From: an uncultured bacterium
GTDB taxonomy: Bacteria; Planctomycetota; UBA1135; GCA-002686595
Assembly (NCBI GenBank): GCA_938075305.1
Contig: CALJGV010000018.1
Location: 1 to 63,775, forward strand
Direction: 5' to 3'
Length of the DNA: 63,775 bases
The position numbers and the translations under genes are program-made. Positions 63,754-63,775 of this stretch are shown in pieces. The first letter of the stretch is position 1; each line of letters starts with the position of its first letter. Below the pieces are notes generated by a model that had not been told where the DNA came from, did not search any database, and saw only the letters and a program-made list of their open reading frames with translations.

Positions 63754-63775
63754 CCGGCGCGGTCTACCGCGCCGG
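63754..63775. other. Palindromic stem at window edge
   Basis: A perfect inverted repeat (arm ccggcgcggt, 10 bp, 2-nt ct centre) sits at the very end of the window, upstream of the TPR lipoprotein gene start on that strand. It may be cut by the window edge and could be a terminator of an unseen plus-strand or convergent gene. Nothing further can be said. Confidence 0.35.

Overview
The window is a GC-rich, gene-dense bacterial chromosome segment that most likely comes from a planctomycete. Five things point there: a linked DUF1592-type cytochrome/PSD protein and DUF1552 protein pair; two prenyltransferase/squalene-cyclase-like repeat proteins; an LVIVD (choice-of-anchor B) secreted protein ending in a Cys-containing domain with a WNFQCWYRD signature of the kind I associate with Engelhardtia/Saltatorellus-type planctomycetes; many starts without a Shine-Dalgarno sequence; and several TTG/GTG starts. 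This lineage call is recognition by eye, not a database result. No rRNA, tRNA, CRISPR array, transposase or phage gene was seen.

Layout. 1-3.8 kb holds a three-gene operon: a Gln-rich coiled-coil protein cut by the window edge (starting in a QQQSG minisatellite), a Ser/Gln-rich secreted protein and a prenyltransferase-fold repeat protein. 3.8-11.7 kb holds a coiled-coil protein (minus strand), then an NHL-repeat protein, a YtkA-like lipoprotein and a MauG-like di-heme peroxidase in tight linkage, then the LVIVD protein, closed by a near-perfect terminator. 11.7-15 kb is a minor-pilin cluster (PilV-, PilW- and PilX-like). 15.2-22.2 kb is a minus-strand run: a HEAT/TPR protein, an RlmI-like methyltransferase, thiS, thiG, a CPBP protease, a gamma-carbonic anhydrase and larE. 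22.2-23.3 kb is a sigma-54-type AAA+ regulator with an altered Walker B.

23.5-28.2 kb is nusA-infB-rbfA, with a terminator-like hairpin in the nusA leader and neither rimP nor truB in their usual places. 28.2-34.2 kb is cysS, a 1190-residue Ser/Thr kinase-AAA-TPR protein and a Kdo/WaaP-like kinase. 34.2-39.4 kb has a KptA/Tpt1-like RNA 2'-phosphotransferase with an RG-rich tail, a dicarboxylate symporter with a PDZ-like insert, purK, purE, a possible small protein and a rhodanese. 39.4-46 kb has a membrane-associated phosphodiesterase, a carboxypeptidase-regulatory-like protein, a cystathionine gamma-synthase-like enzyme, a FabZ-like dehydratase and a Pus10-family pseudouridine synthase, which is unusual in bacteria. 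46-54.5 kb has lgt, an RNase HII-like protein, a UDP-galactopyranose mutase/PPOX-like flavoprotein, a membrane protein, gamma-glutamyltransferase, a K+ channel, an acyl-CoA synthetase and an SRPBCC protein. 54.6-63.7 kb has the DUF1592/DUF1552 pair, a lipoprotein, glyS, a DUF985 cupin, a PDZ-prenyltransferase-like protein and a TPR lipoprotein.

No single mobile or defence system is present. The most interesting signals are the two archaeal/eukaryal-flavoured RNA enzymes (Pus10 and KptA) next to a translation cluster that lacks truB at its usual spot, the putative nusA attenuator, the sigma-54 regulator lacking the Walker B acidic pair, and a recurring TAnnnT box 6-9 nt before start codons that suggests leaderless transcription.
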